64,000 nucleotides of DNA from Pseudomonadota bacterium (GTDB lineage: Bacteria; Pseudomonadota; Gammaproteobacteria; Burkholderiales; Gallionellaceae), in NCBI GenBank assembly GCA_021800795.1, contig JAJYYO010000001.1, positions 1 to 64,000 on the forward strand, written 5' to 3'. The notes below the pieces were generated by a model. It saw only the letters and a list, made by a program, of their open reading frames with translations. It made no database searches and was not told the DNA's origin. How positions within the stretch are numbered: position 1 is the stretch's first letter; each line of letters starts with the position of its first letter. The translations under genes were made by a program, and so were the position numbers. Below, piece by piece: positions 8,223-16,392 of this stretch.

Positions 8223-8582
8223 GCCGGCAGAGAAAAACGAGGTCTGGCAGGAACGGAAATATCTGGGTATGGACGAATTTAACGACTGGGCCGCATTAAA
8301 AAATACGCCCGTTGATGACGGAAATGTCATTGCCATGAATGGCTAAAAAACGTGATATACCGGATTTAAATTTACAGCACTTTTTGGACTTGACCTTGTC
8401 AGTTTCATACCATCCCCTTTCGATTTACAATCGCACCTGGAAGCTAGCGTTTAGTTGTCAGGAAGACGGAGCAGAATATCCAGCGCCAGTTCAGCATCAG
8501 AAGAAGTCATATCGTTGTCCGCATCTGAGCGAATGCGAAAAATTGTCGGGCACGAATTCGACAGCAAGGCTTAAAGGTTTTT
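8223..8582 (+). other. 360-bp stretch without a supportable gene
   Basis: The open frame of 8122-8346 continues from the transposase relic into sequence (MDEFNDWAALKNTPVDDG) that I do not recognise. It is probably a chance fusion. The ORF at 8339-8761 runs through the start of the next gene and looks like a shadow. No RNA or repeat is evident here. Confidence 0.5.
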
Positions 8583-9341
8583 ATGCATACACTCACCATT
8601 GCCACTTACAATATCCACAAGGGCTTCTCCTACTTCAACCAGCGGGTGGTGCTGCACGAGTTGCGCGATCGGCTGCACGAACTCAATGCCGACATTGTGT
8701 TTTTGCAGGAAGTGCAGGGCGCGCACACGTTTCATCACCACAATTTTGTAAACTACCCTGAAGGCGCGCAACACGAATTTATCGCGGACAGGCGATGGCC
8801 GCATTTCGCCTACGGCATGAACTCCATCTATGCGGCAGGTCACCATGGCAATGCAATTCTGAGCCGTTATCCTATCGTGCAGATGCTCAATACCGATATA
8901 TCCGCGCATCGCTTTGAAAGTCGGGGGCTGCTGCATTGCGAGATTCAACTTGAGGGAGGGCAGCGCGTGCATTGTCTGTGCGCTCATTTTGGTTTGTTTG
9001 CAAGGGGGCGTCGCAGTCAAACAGCGGCTTTGATCGAATATGTCAAAAATGAAATCCCAGCCGATGCGCCGGTCATCATCGCGGGGGACTTCAATGACTG
9101 GCGCAACCAGATGAGTGTGGCAATTGCAAGCGAATTGGGCATGCATGATGTATTCAATCTGCACGGCGGGAGGCTGGCGCGCAGCTTTCCGGCCAGGATG
9201 CCGATGTTTCGTCTGGATCGCATCTATGTGCGGGGTTTCACCGTGCAGCAAAGCGCCGTGCATGTGGGCGGTGCCTGGCAACGTTTGTCCGATCACGCGG
9301 CGCTGTCCGCCAGTCTAACGCTTAATGAGCAGCATGCATAA
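8583..9341 (+). CDS. ybhP: endonuclease/exonuclease/phosphatase-family protein (YbhP-like)
   Basis: This 252-aa EEP-fold protein has the motifs TYNIHKG near the N-terminus, FLQEVQG (metal-binding Glu), HFGLFARGR, the active-site IIAGDFNDW and the final LSDHAALSA. The fold covers Mg-dependent nucleases and phosphodiesterases; the substrate is unknown. In Escherichia coli ybhP sits next to clsB, as here, which supports a phospholipid-related role. The stop overlaps the next start by 17 bp, so the two are co-translated. Confidence 0.85.
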   Translation: MHTLTIATYNIHKGFSYFNQRVVLHELRDRLHELNADIVFLQEVQGAHTFHHHNFVNYPEGAQHEFIADRRWPHFAYGMNSIYAAGHHGNAILSRYPIVQMLNTDISAHRFESRGLLHCEIQLEGGQRVHCLCAHFGLFARGRRSQTAALIEYVKNEIPADAPVIIAGDFNDWRNQMSVAIASELGMHDVFNLHGGRLARSFPARMPMFRLDRIYVRGFTVQQSAVHVGGAWQRLSDHAALSASLTLNEQHA

Positions 9342-10494
9342 GGTAAACGGGAATCGGCTCCTGCTGCTGCAAAATGGCGCCGCATATTTTCCGCAACTCT
9401 GCGCGGACATTGATGCATGCAAAAGTTTTATTTATCTGGAAACCTATATTTTCTCAGCCGATGAAACCGGGCGTCAGGTAAGCGAGGCTTTGCAGCGCGC
9501 AGCGCGGCGCGATGTGGTGGTGCGTGTACTGATGGATGGTTTCGGTTCGGCGGATTTTCCGCCGCATTGGCGGACTCAATTGCAAGAGTCCGGCGTGCAG
9601 GTGCAATGGTTCAGGCGAGAAATTTCTCCTTTTACCTGGCGGCGTAACCGGAAGCGTCGTCTGCTTCGTTTGCATCGCAAACTGGTCGTGCTGGACGGTG
9701 AGGTGGCTTTCATCGGCGGTATCAACATCATTGACGATACAAAGCACAATGTCGCTGTGCCGCGCTTCGATTTTGCAGTACGTGTAGAGGGCAGCGTGGC
9801 AGGAGAGATTTATGCTGTGATGCGCAGCCTTTGGGGGGCGGTGTCATGGGCTAACGCCAGTGGCAAGCGTATCGAGCGCTTTATGCTGGGCAACGGGCGG
9901 CGTTCCGCGCTGCCGAATATCGCGATTTATTTACGCGATAATTTGCGCCACCGGCGTGATATCGAACGCGCTTATATGAAGGCGATCGCTAATGCAGAGC
10001 GCGAGGTGGTGATCGCCAATGCCTATTTTCTGCCGGGACTTTCTTTTCGCCGAACCCTGATGCAGGCCGCAGAGCGCGGGGTGCGCGTGGTCCTGCTGCT
10101 GCAAGGCCGGGTGGAATACCGCTTGTTGCACTATGCAACGCATGCCTTGTACGCGGAGTTGCTGGCGGCGGGCATCGAAATTTATGAGTATCAGGCCAGT
10201 TATCTGCATGCCAAGGTCGCGGTGGTGGATGGCTTATGGGTTACGGTGGGCTCTTCCAATATCGATCCGTTCAGCCTCCTGCTGGCGCGCGAAGCCAATC
10301 TGGTGGTATCCGATGCGGGGTTTGCCGCGGAGTTGCGTGACAGGTTGTTCGCGGCCATCTCGCAGGATGCGTTGCGCATCAATCCTGCGCACTGGAATCG
10401 CGTCGGTTGGTGCGGGCATCTGTTGGCGCGATTGAGCTATGCCACCGTGCGCATGGTCATAGGCGTGCTGGGCTACGGTAAAAGCGTGGATTAG
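9325..10494 (+). CDS. clsB: cardiolipin synthase B
   Basis: This is a phospholipase D-superfamily enzyme that condenses phosphatidylglycerol (or PG with PE) into cardiolipin at the inner membrane. Both HKD motifs are intact: LHRKLVVLDGEVAFIGGINI at about residue 115 and LHAKVAVVDGLWVTVGSSNIDP at about residue 292. The length of 389 aa is typical for ClsB. Its start lies inside the 3' end of the YbhP-like gene, and the next gene begins 1 bp after its stop, so transcription probably continues into the GH18-like gene. Confidence 0.93.
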   Translation: MSSMHKVNGNRLLLLQNGAAYFPQLCADIDACKSFIYLETYIFSADETGRQVSEALQRAARRDVVVRVLMDGFGSADFPPHWRTQLQESGVQVQWFRREISPFTWRRNRKRRLLRLHRKLVVLDGEVAFIGGINIIDDTKHNVAVPRFDFAVRVEGSVAGEIYAVMRSLWGAVSWANASGKRIERFMLGNGRRSALPNIAIYLRDNLRHRRDIERAYMKAIANAEREVVIANAYFLPGLSFRRTLMQAAERGVRVVLLLQGRVEYRLLHYATHALYAELLAAGIEIYEYQASYLHAKVAVVDGLWVTVGSSNIDPFSLLLAREANLVVSDAGFAAELRDRLFAAISQDALRINPAHWNRVGWCGHLLARLSYATVRMVIGVLGYGKSVD

Positions 10495-10495
10495 G

Positions 10496-11620
10496 ATGGG
10501 CCTGCGACAATATAAAATCGCCGATTTTTCGAAGGCATCGCTGTTCAAGGGAAGAATTCGCGGCGGGATAGCGCTCATCATGGTTGCTCTGATCCTTTAT
10601 GTCGGGGAGGAATTTATTCGTCAGCCCGTGCATTACCAGGTATGGGGGTATTACCCTGAGTGGCTGAAGGATGAATGGCAGAAAGTTGATCTGGGACTTT
10701 TTGATCAGATTCTTTTCTTTGATGTCCCGGTCAGTGCGGATGGACGGATGTTGCAAGTCAGCGATTGGCCGAAAAAATGGCAAAACCTGATTGTCGCTGC
10801 GAAAGGCACCCGCCTGCAACCTGTGTTTACATTGTTCGACGGCAAAGAGTTCGAGCGAATCTTTTCGGACGCAAATCAGCGAAAACTGCTCCAGACCGGG
10901 ATGCTTGCCTTGACAGACCCGGCAGACGGCTTGCAGCTCGATTTTGAGGTTTTCGGCGCCGTGTCGGGGGTGAGTTCGGATGGATACCGGCTTTTTCTGA
11001 AATCGATGAAGCGCGAGCTTGCCGCCAAGGGGAAAAAGCTGAGTCTCTTTGTTTTGACGGAAGACAGTGCGGGTCTGTATGACAGTGCAGCGCTTCAGAA
11101 CGCCGACTATATTGTCATTCAGGGCTATGACGCGCATTGGAAGGGAAGTCCGAATGCGGGCTCGGTCGCCGAGCTGCATGGTGCTTCCGTAGACAGTTGG
11201 GATTCGTCGCTGAAGCACTATTTGTCGCTGGGTGTGCCGCGCAATAAAATCCTCATGTCGGTTCCCTATTTCGGCTATGAATGGTCGACAATCAGCGATA
11301 TGCCGGGGGCGCCGACTCGTGGGGCGGGTCGCGAAATCAGTTTCGCGCCGTTGCCTGCCGGTCTGGTTCCCGAAGTGGCGGCGTCGGCGATGGCGCGCAT
11401 CGGGCAATACGGCGTTAAGCGTGATCCGGCAACAGGATCGCCCTATTACATCTTCAAGAATAAAACAGGCTGGGTGCAGGGCTGGTTCGAAGACGAGGCG
11501 AGCCTGTCGGCCAAATTTGAATTCGTCAGGAAAGAACGGCTCGCCGGCGTCGCGGTGTTCCCATTGGGTTACGACGGAGAAAATTTCCAGAATCTGCTGC
11601 GCCGTTATTTTCGTCAGTAA
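10496..11620 (+). CDS. membrane-anchored glycoside hydrolase family 18-like protein
   Basis: The 374-aa product has one N-terminal transmembrane segment (about residues 22-37) and a TIM-barrel-like domain. The sequence DGLQLDFE at 144-151 fits the GH18 catalytic motif (D-x3/4-D-x-E, with Glu151 as acid). VWGYYPEW near residue 49 matches the first strand of chitinase-type barrels. GH18 enzymes cut beta-1,4-GlcNAc polymers, though some members act on other glycans. It begins 1 bp after clsB and converges, with a 7-bp overlap, on the deacetylase of the opposite polysaccharide operon. That location suggests it trims or degrades that polymer. Confidence 0.75.
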   Translation: MGLRQYKIADFSKASLFKGRIRGGIALIMVALILYVGEEFIRQPVHYQVWGYYPEWLKDEWQKVDLGLFDQILFFDVPVSADGRMLQVSDWPKKWQNLIVAAKGTRLQPVFTLFDGKEFERIFSDANQRKLLQTGMLALTDPADGLQLDFEVFGAVSGVSSDGYRLFLKSMKRELAAKGKKLSLFVLTEDSAGLYDSAALQNADYIVIQGYDAHWKGSPNAGSVAELHGASVDSWDSSLKHYLSLGVPRNKILMSVPYFGYEWSTISDMPGAPTRGAGREISFAPLPAGLVPEVAASAMARIGQYGVKRDPATGSPYYIFKNKTGWVQGWFEDEASLSAKFEFVRKERLAGVAVFPLGYDGENFQNLLRRYFRQ

Positions 11621-13569
11621 CTTAAATAATAGCTGTAGTGTCCGGGCAGCAGGGCATCGAAGACAATTGCCGTCCGGTAGTCATCCAGAGCCAGCAGTTG
11701 CGGCTGCGGCATGCCGGCCTTGGCTGCACTGATGGTTGGCAGCACTCCTCTGGCAGGATTCGAGACGACAATTGCGCTTTTCCAGCGTAGTGCAGGTTCT
11801 TCGAGCGTGACATCCAGCAGCATCTTCTTTGACTCGCCGGTGAGCCTGAATTTCAATCTGGCGCGATCCCGCCACCATGATTCGATGACGCCGCTGGGTG
11901 CAACCCAGGTCTTGTCGCCCGATGACTTGATATAGACGAGGAACCGTGCTGTCGCCTGTTCGACATCGCTGTCTGCCGCAAAAGTCTGGCTGTGCACGCT
12001 CAGTACGCCGAGCGCTCCGAATTCACGCGCCTGATTGAAATCTTCAATCATGACTTTTGTCATGTCCTGACTGTTGAGTTTTTCCTTGGTGAAATTCATG
12101 TCATCCCGCTGTGTTCTGGGCAGCACAATCAGTCCCTTGCGGAAGTCCTTGGGCGAGGAGAGTGAAAGATAGGGAAGCATGGCCTGGGTGCCATCCGAAT
12201 TGGCCAGGATGTGCCCGAAGCCTTTTTCGAAGAGCAGCGACTCGGTAAGCTGATCGGCAAGCTCATAAGGTGGGCGAAAGCCGCGCAGTTTTGCGGGGTC
12301 GTAGACCAATGGCCGCAACTCCTGTTGCATCGTATCCAGCCTTTTCGATTGCACTTCCCGGCTTTGTGCCTTGAACGCATCGTGTACGTCGCCGTGATAG
12401 GCAATCTCGTTTTTGAGTTCGAGTTGCCTGACGACATCAGGGTATTTGATGGCAACGGAAGTCAGGCTGTAGAAGGTTCCGGAAAATCCGTTGGAATTCA
12501 GCATATCTGCAAAGTTGGTCGCATTCGGATAGCCTTGTTCTGTGTCCATTTCAAGAATCTGCGCTGACCGGTATGGATAAGGCCAGTTGGCAAGATAGGC
12601 ATCCGGGCGACGTTTCAGCCAGTTGAACACGTCATCGAGCAGGATATACATGTTCGGCTGATCATAAAGCCATGAGTTTTCGGAAAAACCGAAGTAAACG
12701 CGTCTGGAGGAGTCTGTCTCGTTATAGACGATAGCCTCATTTCCAGTTGAAACGTTGGGCGTGCGAACTACATCCATGAGGCGCCCTGCGATATGCTCAC
12801 CGCCTGAAAATCGCAAGGGATGTTCGTGGACTTTATCTAGCCCCAGCCAGATCCGGGTGCCGGCAGGCAGGGTTTGTGCAACAGGGGTTTCGCCGGAAAC
12901 AACGAGAAACTTCTCGTTATCCTGCGCCGCGATTTCCCCCGTGATTTTGATGTTGAACTGCTCGCGCAGGAAGTCGTAACCCAGCCATTTTCCCTTGTCG
13001 TTTCTGGCGCCGGCAGCCCAGGTGGCCAGCACGCTGCCCCCTCTCTTTTCAAATGACGCCAGGGCGGTTCGCTCTCTGTCGCCAAACGCGACCGTCGATG
13101 GCAGAATCAGAATGCCGGGTTTCAGGCTGCTGGTTAAGTCCGTTTCATGAATTTCAGCGTATTTGATGCCCCTGCCCTGAAAATAATAGTGCCATTGATC
13201 CAGAATCGGAGCGTAATTTCCCCCGCTGGCGGAAAAATAGTCGCTTGTGCTTTTGGAATCTAAAAGATAGATATTGGATGAGGCTATGTCGACAGCGGAG
13301 TATGCCTGATGCGGATTGTCCGGAATAAAATCGGACGATGCGGTTTGTGACTGAGCGGTAGAATCCAAATCAGCTTTTTCCGCCTTTTCAAGGCCGGCTT
13401 CGTGTTGCTGCAGGCTTTGCCGGTTCAATAAATCGGTTTGCATGATGAGGCTGTAAGCCAGCGATGCCAGCGCGTATCCGCCGATCAGAATGAGCGGCAG
13501 GTAGAATAGCGGTAAGTTTCTGATTCGGGAAAGAATCCCCTGGCTCTCATGAATTGTCAACGTGTTCAT
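11614..13569 (-). CDS. membrane-anchored DUF2334/NodB-type polysaccharide deacetylase
   Basis: This 651-aa protein has an N-terminal membrane anchor (about residues 19-43) and a presumed periplasmic body. Residues 95-320 look like a GATase/ThuA-type Rossmann region (PGILILPSTVAFGDRERTAL). Residues 335-560 carry carbohydrate-esterase-4-like motifs: Asp in MDTEQGYPN (342), the metal pair HGDVH (392-396) and GFRPPY (430-435). A beta-rich C-terminal domain follows. It is the last gene of the operon, overlapping the 73-aa gene by 23 bp. I infer N- or O-deacetylation of the exported polymer, comparable to PgaB. The family assignment is from motifs only. Confidence 0.8.
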   Translation of the reverse strand: MNTLTIHESQGILSRIRNLPLFYLPLILIGGYALASLAYSLIMQTDLLNRQSLQQHEAGLEKAEKADLDSTAQSQTASSDFIPDNPHQAYSAVDIASSNIYLLDSKSTSDYFSASGGNYAPILDQWHYYFQGRGIKYAEIHETDLTSSLKPGILILPSTVAFGDRERTALASFEKRGGSVLATWAAGARNDKGKWLGYDFLREQFNIKITGEIAAQDNEKFLVVSGETPVAQTLPAGTRIWLGLDKVHEHPLRFSGGEHIAGRLMDVVRTPNVSTGNEAIVYNETDSSRRVYFGFSENSWLYDQPNMYILLDDVFNWLKRRPDAYLANWPYPYRSAQILEMDTEQGYPNATNFADMLNSNGFSGTFYSLTSVAIKYPDVVRQLELKNEIAYHGDVHDAFKAQSREVQSKRLDTMQQELRPLVYDPAKLRGFRPPYELADQLTESLLFEKGFGHILANSDGTQAMLPYLSLSSPKDFRKGLIVLPRTQRDDMNFTKEKLNSQDMTKVMIEDFNQAREFGALGVLSVHSQTFAADSDVEQATARFLVYIKSSGDKTWVAPSGVIESWWRDRARLKFRLTGESKKMLLDVTLEEPALRWKSAIVVSNPARGVLPTISAAKAGMPQPQLLALDDYRTAIVFDALLPGHYSYYLSY

Positions 13570-13768
13570 CGTGGAGCAGGTCGCTTAGCATGTGTCGTTT
13601 GAGAAAGATGGGTTCAAAGGTCTCGTCGATATGGGTTTTATTTTCGGCTGCGGGTTTCGGCTTGCGCCATTCCCTGAGTTTATAGGCGAAATAAGCGGCA
13701 AGCGCCAGAACCAGCGTCGCAATGGTCGTCACCAGAACGATAGATGAGAAAATAGAAACCAGATCCAT
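13547..13768 (-). CDS. 73-aa single-pass membrane protein, BcsF-like topology
   Basis: It has a short N-terminus, one transmembrane helix (about residues 7-30, IVLVTTIATLVLALAAYFAY), a basic stop-transfer KLREWRKPK and a 35-residue polar tail. The start codon overlaps the stop of the synthase gene by 1 bp, and the 3' end overlaps the deacetylase by 23 bp, so it is firmly embedded in the operon. Size and topology resemble BcsF, which tethers BcsE to the membrane in type II cellulose systems, and also a shortened PgaD. I see no convincing sequence identity to either; the parallel is inference. Confidence 0.75.
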   Translation of the reverse strand: MDLVSIFSSIVLVTTIATLVLALAAYFAYKLREWRKPKPAAENKTHIDETFEPIFLKRHMLSDLLHDEHVDNS

Positions 13769-15123
13769 TACAGTTTACCCTCGCGTTCGAGCTTTCCCCA
13801 GCTCATCTTTGTTCCCGCCAGTTCTTCGACGCTGGCGAAAATTTTCGCCACGTCGACAACCAGCAGATAGAATACACGAAACAGCAGCGCATAGGCTATG
13901 AGGATGGTGTCTTCTTTCTCGACGATCACGCAGTAAGCGGCCGCCACTACGTCAAGGATGGAGAGTTGCAGCCACCAGAAGGCAAGCAGAAGGGTGACGC
14001 CGTATTTGATGCCGACCCAGATAAAAAATACGTTGCCCATCACGTTGGAGATGGGCCACAGCACGCCCTCGAACAGCATGTACCAGAGTATGTAGCCGTT
14101 TACCCCCGCCTTGTGAGGTTTCCACAGACTCCACGAATGTTTCCTGATGGCTTGCAGGATGCCGCGGGTCCATCGATAACGCTGTTTGAGCAAATCGATC
14201 ATGCGGCTTGGAGATTCGACCCAGGCGATAGCCCTCGGCTCGTAAACGATATGCCAGCCCTCGAACAGCAGTTTGAGGGTCAAGTCGCAATCTTCGGCAA
14301 AGGTGTCGTCGTCGTAGCCGCGAACCTGCCAGAGCGCGTTTTTGCGGAACATGCCGAGCGGCCCGGGGATGATATTGACCGAACGGGTGTAGCTTTGGGC
14401 CTTTCTCGAAAGCGCCAGCCCCTCGACATATTCGAGCGCCTGAACCTGAGTGATGACATTGTCCCGGTTGGCGACCTTGACATTGCCGGCCACGGCGCCA
14501 ATTTTCGGATCATCGAAATGCCGGATGCAGTCGCGCAGCGTATTCGATGAAAGCCTGGAATCGCCATCCATGTTGAGGATGAAATCCCCCTTGGCATGCG
14601 CCATGCCGGTATTGAGTGCATTGGCCTTGCCGCCATTGGCCTTGGTGATTACGGTGACGATGCATTTGTCGCTCGTATTGATCATTTCCTGAGCGCGCTC
14701 ATAGGTGTCGTCGGTCGAACCATCGTCAACCACCAGCACCTCATAATGGGGGTAATCGAGTTCCAGCAGTGAGCCTATGGCCGTCTTGATGATCAAGCCC
14801 TCGTTGTAGGCCGGCACAACGATGGTGATGAAAGGCAGCTTTTCTTCTGATTTCGGCGTCGGTTCACCCTTTGCGCGTTCAAGTTCGTATTGTTTGATAT
14901 TGTCCAGATGTTCCAGATAGGAAAAAATCATCAGGATGAAATAGCGTATCACCAGAATAGCCAGGAACACAGTCAGATAACCGGTAATCATCGTGACAAA
15001 CGAGTTGTCCTTCAGGAAATCCGTGAGGTGTGAGTTCCAGCTTTGCAACAGCCGGTAGAGCAGGTAAGCGGCAAAGGCGACGGCAAACAAGGCAGCCAGC
15101 AGGATACGAAAATTTCCTTTCAC
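13768..15123 (-). CDS. processive family 2 glycosyltransferase, PgaC/HmsR-like
   Basis: This 451-aa inner-membrane synthase has two N-terminal transmembrane helices (about 8-25 and 43-70), a cytoplasmic GT-A domain, and three or four C-terminal helices. The processive D,D,D,QxxRW signature is complete: VDDGS (132-136), DGDS (186-189), EDCD (277-280) and QRYRW (314-318). There is no PilZ domain, so it is not BcsA. The closest look is to poly-N-acetylglucosamine or hyaluronan-type synthases; the sugar is unknown. The start overlaps the barrel gene by 4 bp. Confidence 0.9.
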   Translation of the reverse strand: MKGNFRILLAALFAVAFAAYLLYRLLQSWNSHLTDFLKDNSFVTMITGYLTVFLAILVIRYFILMIFSYLEHLDNIKQYELERAKGEPTPKSEEKLPFITIVVPAYNEGLIIKTAIGSLLELDYPHYEVLVVDDGSTDDTYERAQEMINTSDKCIVTVITKANGGKANALNTGMAHAKGDFILNMDGDSRLSSNTLRDCIRHFDDPKIGAVAGNVKVANRDNVITQVQALEYVEGLALSRKAQSYTRSVNIIPGPLGMFRKNALWQVRGYDDDTFAEDCDLTLKLLFEGWHIVYEPRAIAWVESPSRMIDLLKQRYRWTRGILQAIRKHSWSLWKPHKAGVNGYILWYMLFEGVLWPISNVMGNVFFIWVGIKYGVTLLLAFWWLQLSILDVVAAAYCVIVEKEDTILIAYALLFRVFYLLVVDVAKIFASVEELAGTKMSWGKLEREGKL

Positions 15124-16391
15124 CAGAGTCTTTCGGCGCCGAGCGACAGGTACTTGGAATGGTAGGCGTCGATGCGCTGGTTCTTTAGCAGGCCGGCGGA
15201 CAGCATCGCGGCCCAGTCACGGTCGATATAGCGCTTGGCCGCAATGCCCGCGTTGTATGAATTCAGCGCTTCGCCGCCTATCCCGAAACCGCGTTGAGCA
15301 TAGATTGAATATTCTCCGCTGGGCAGTGACCATTCATTGGAGAAGCCGATATCTGCGCTCAGGTAACCCGTTTGGGGCGACCAGTAAGTGGGCACGTTTC
15401 TGAGCGCAAAGTGCCCGGAGAGTCCGACGAAGTATCTGAAATCGGGACCCAACGGATGCCAGGAGGGAGAAAAATGGAGAATGGCGTCCTGAATCTGGTT
15501 GCCGTCAGAAATCTGGTAGGCGTTGTAAACTGCGCTGATCGTGCCGATGCGGGTAATCACATTGCCGTCGGCGCCCAGCTGTGTGGCGGTGAGGCCTTCA
15601 AGCAGAGCTTGCGGCTGGTATGCCATATTGCCCCAGTTGACATGACCGATGGTCACATTAAGATCGGGTTCGTTGTCCAGTTTAAGCCGCAATGAGCCGA
15701 ATGCTTTTGTGATGGGGCCCTGCTGCACGGACAAGGCGAGTTTTGGCGCCATCGGCATGTCTGCATGTTCGACGCTGAAATCGACTTCCGTCTGGCGGGT
15801 ATTGACGGGCGAGAGCGTGTAGCGGCTCGTGCTGATGGCAAGTTCGTATTTGAGGGCCAAATTATCGCCACGCCAGTGCTGAGCGAGTATGTTGCTGTGC
15901 TGTATCACGGGAAGCGAGTCGCTGTTTTTTCCTATGGTATAGATTGTTCCGGGGCGAAGCTCGCGATTGACTCTGTTCAACCCGTCTATCGCATCCGGAT
16001 TGCCGGGCTGGGATTTGAGGGCCTGCCGGTACAGCGGACTGGCGATATCCGGCCTGCCGCTCCAGCGATAGACATTGGCCAGTCCGATCATTGCCCTGAC
16101 AGCCAGACGGGTGCTCTCCAGCATCTGATACTGGATGATGGCCTCGGCATAGCGGCCGGTCCAGGCCAGGCTGTCGGCGACCTGCATGCGAAGTTCGTGG
16201 TTGCCGGGATCCGTTTTCAGATAATTCAGGCCATCGCTGCCAACCGACCAGTATTCGCCTGCGTCGAATTTTTCCCTGAGCAATTTTGCAGATATTCTGG
16301 AATTCGCCGAAGCTGGCGCAGTATTTTCAGCCGCATCGGCCAAGTTGCAAAGCGTGCTCAGTACGAGTGCGAGGATTGCTTTGGCCGCCAT
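15120..16391 (-). CDS. TPR plus YaiO-type outer-membrane beta-barrel protein
   Basis: The 423-aa precursor has a signal peptide (cleavage near residue 20, LADA-AE). Two or three TPR-like repeats lie at about residues 33-135 (AWTGRYAEAIIQYQML, YRWSGRPDIASPLYRQAL). A long run of alternating beta strands ends in the aromatic terminus of outer-membrane barrels (LSLGAERLW). It is much shorter than BcsC or PgaA but has the same domain order, so it is the likely export channel or anchor for the polymer. It starts 1 bp after the BcsE-like gene and overlaps the synthase by 4 bp. Confidence 0.82.
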   Translation of the reverse strand: MAAKAILALVLSTLCNLADAAENTAPASANSRISAKLLREKFDAGEYWSVGSDGLNYLKTDPGNHELRMQVADSLAWTGRYAEAIIQYQMLESTRLAVRAMIGLANVYRWSGRPDIASPLYRQALKSQPGNPDAIDGLNRVNRELRPGTIYTIGKNSDSLPVIQHSNILAQHWRGDNLALKYELAISTSRYTLSPVNTRQTEVDFSVEHADMPMAPKLALSVQQGPITKAFGSLRLKLDNEPDLNVTIGHVNWGNMAYQPQALLEGLTATQLGADGNVITRIGTISAVYNAYQISDGNQIQDAILHFSPSWHPLGPDFRYFVGLSGHFALRNVPTYWSPQTGYLSADIGFSNEWSLPSGEYSIYAQRGFGIGGEALNSYNAGIAAKRYIDRDWAAMLSAGLLKNQRIDAYHSKYLSLGAERLW

Positions 16392-16392
16392 G

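Noticed and set aside
8339-8761. 140-aa ORF upstream of and into the ybhP-like gene
   Set aside because: Half of it lies antiphase inside a well-supported gene and the rest has no recognisable sequence or RBS.
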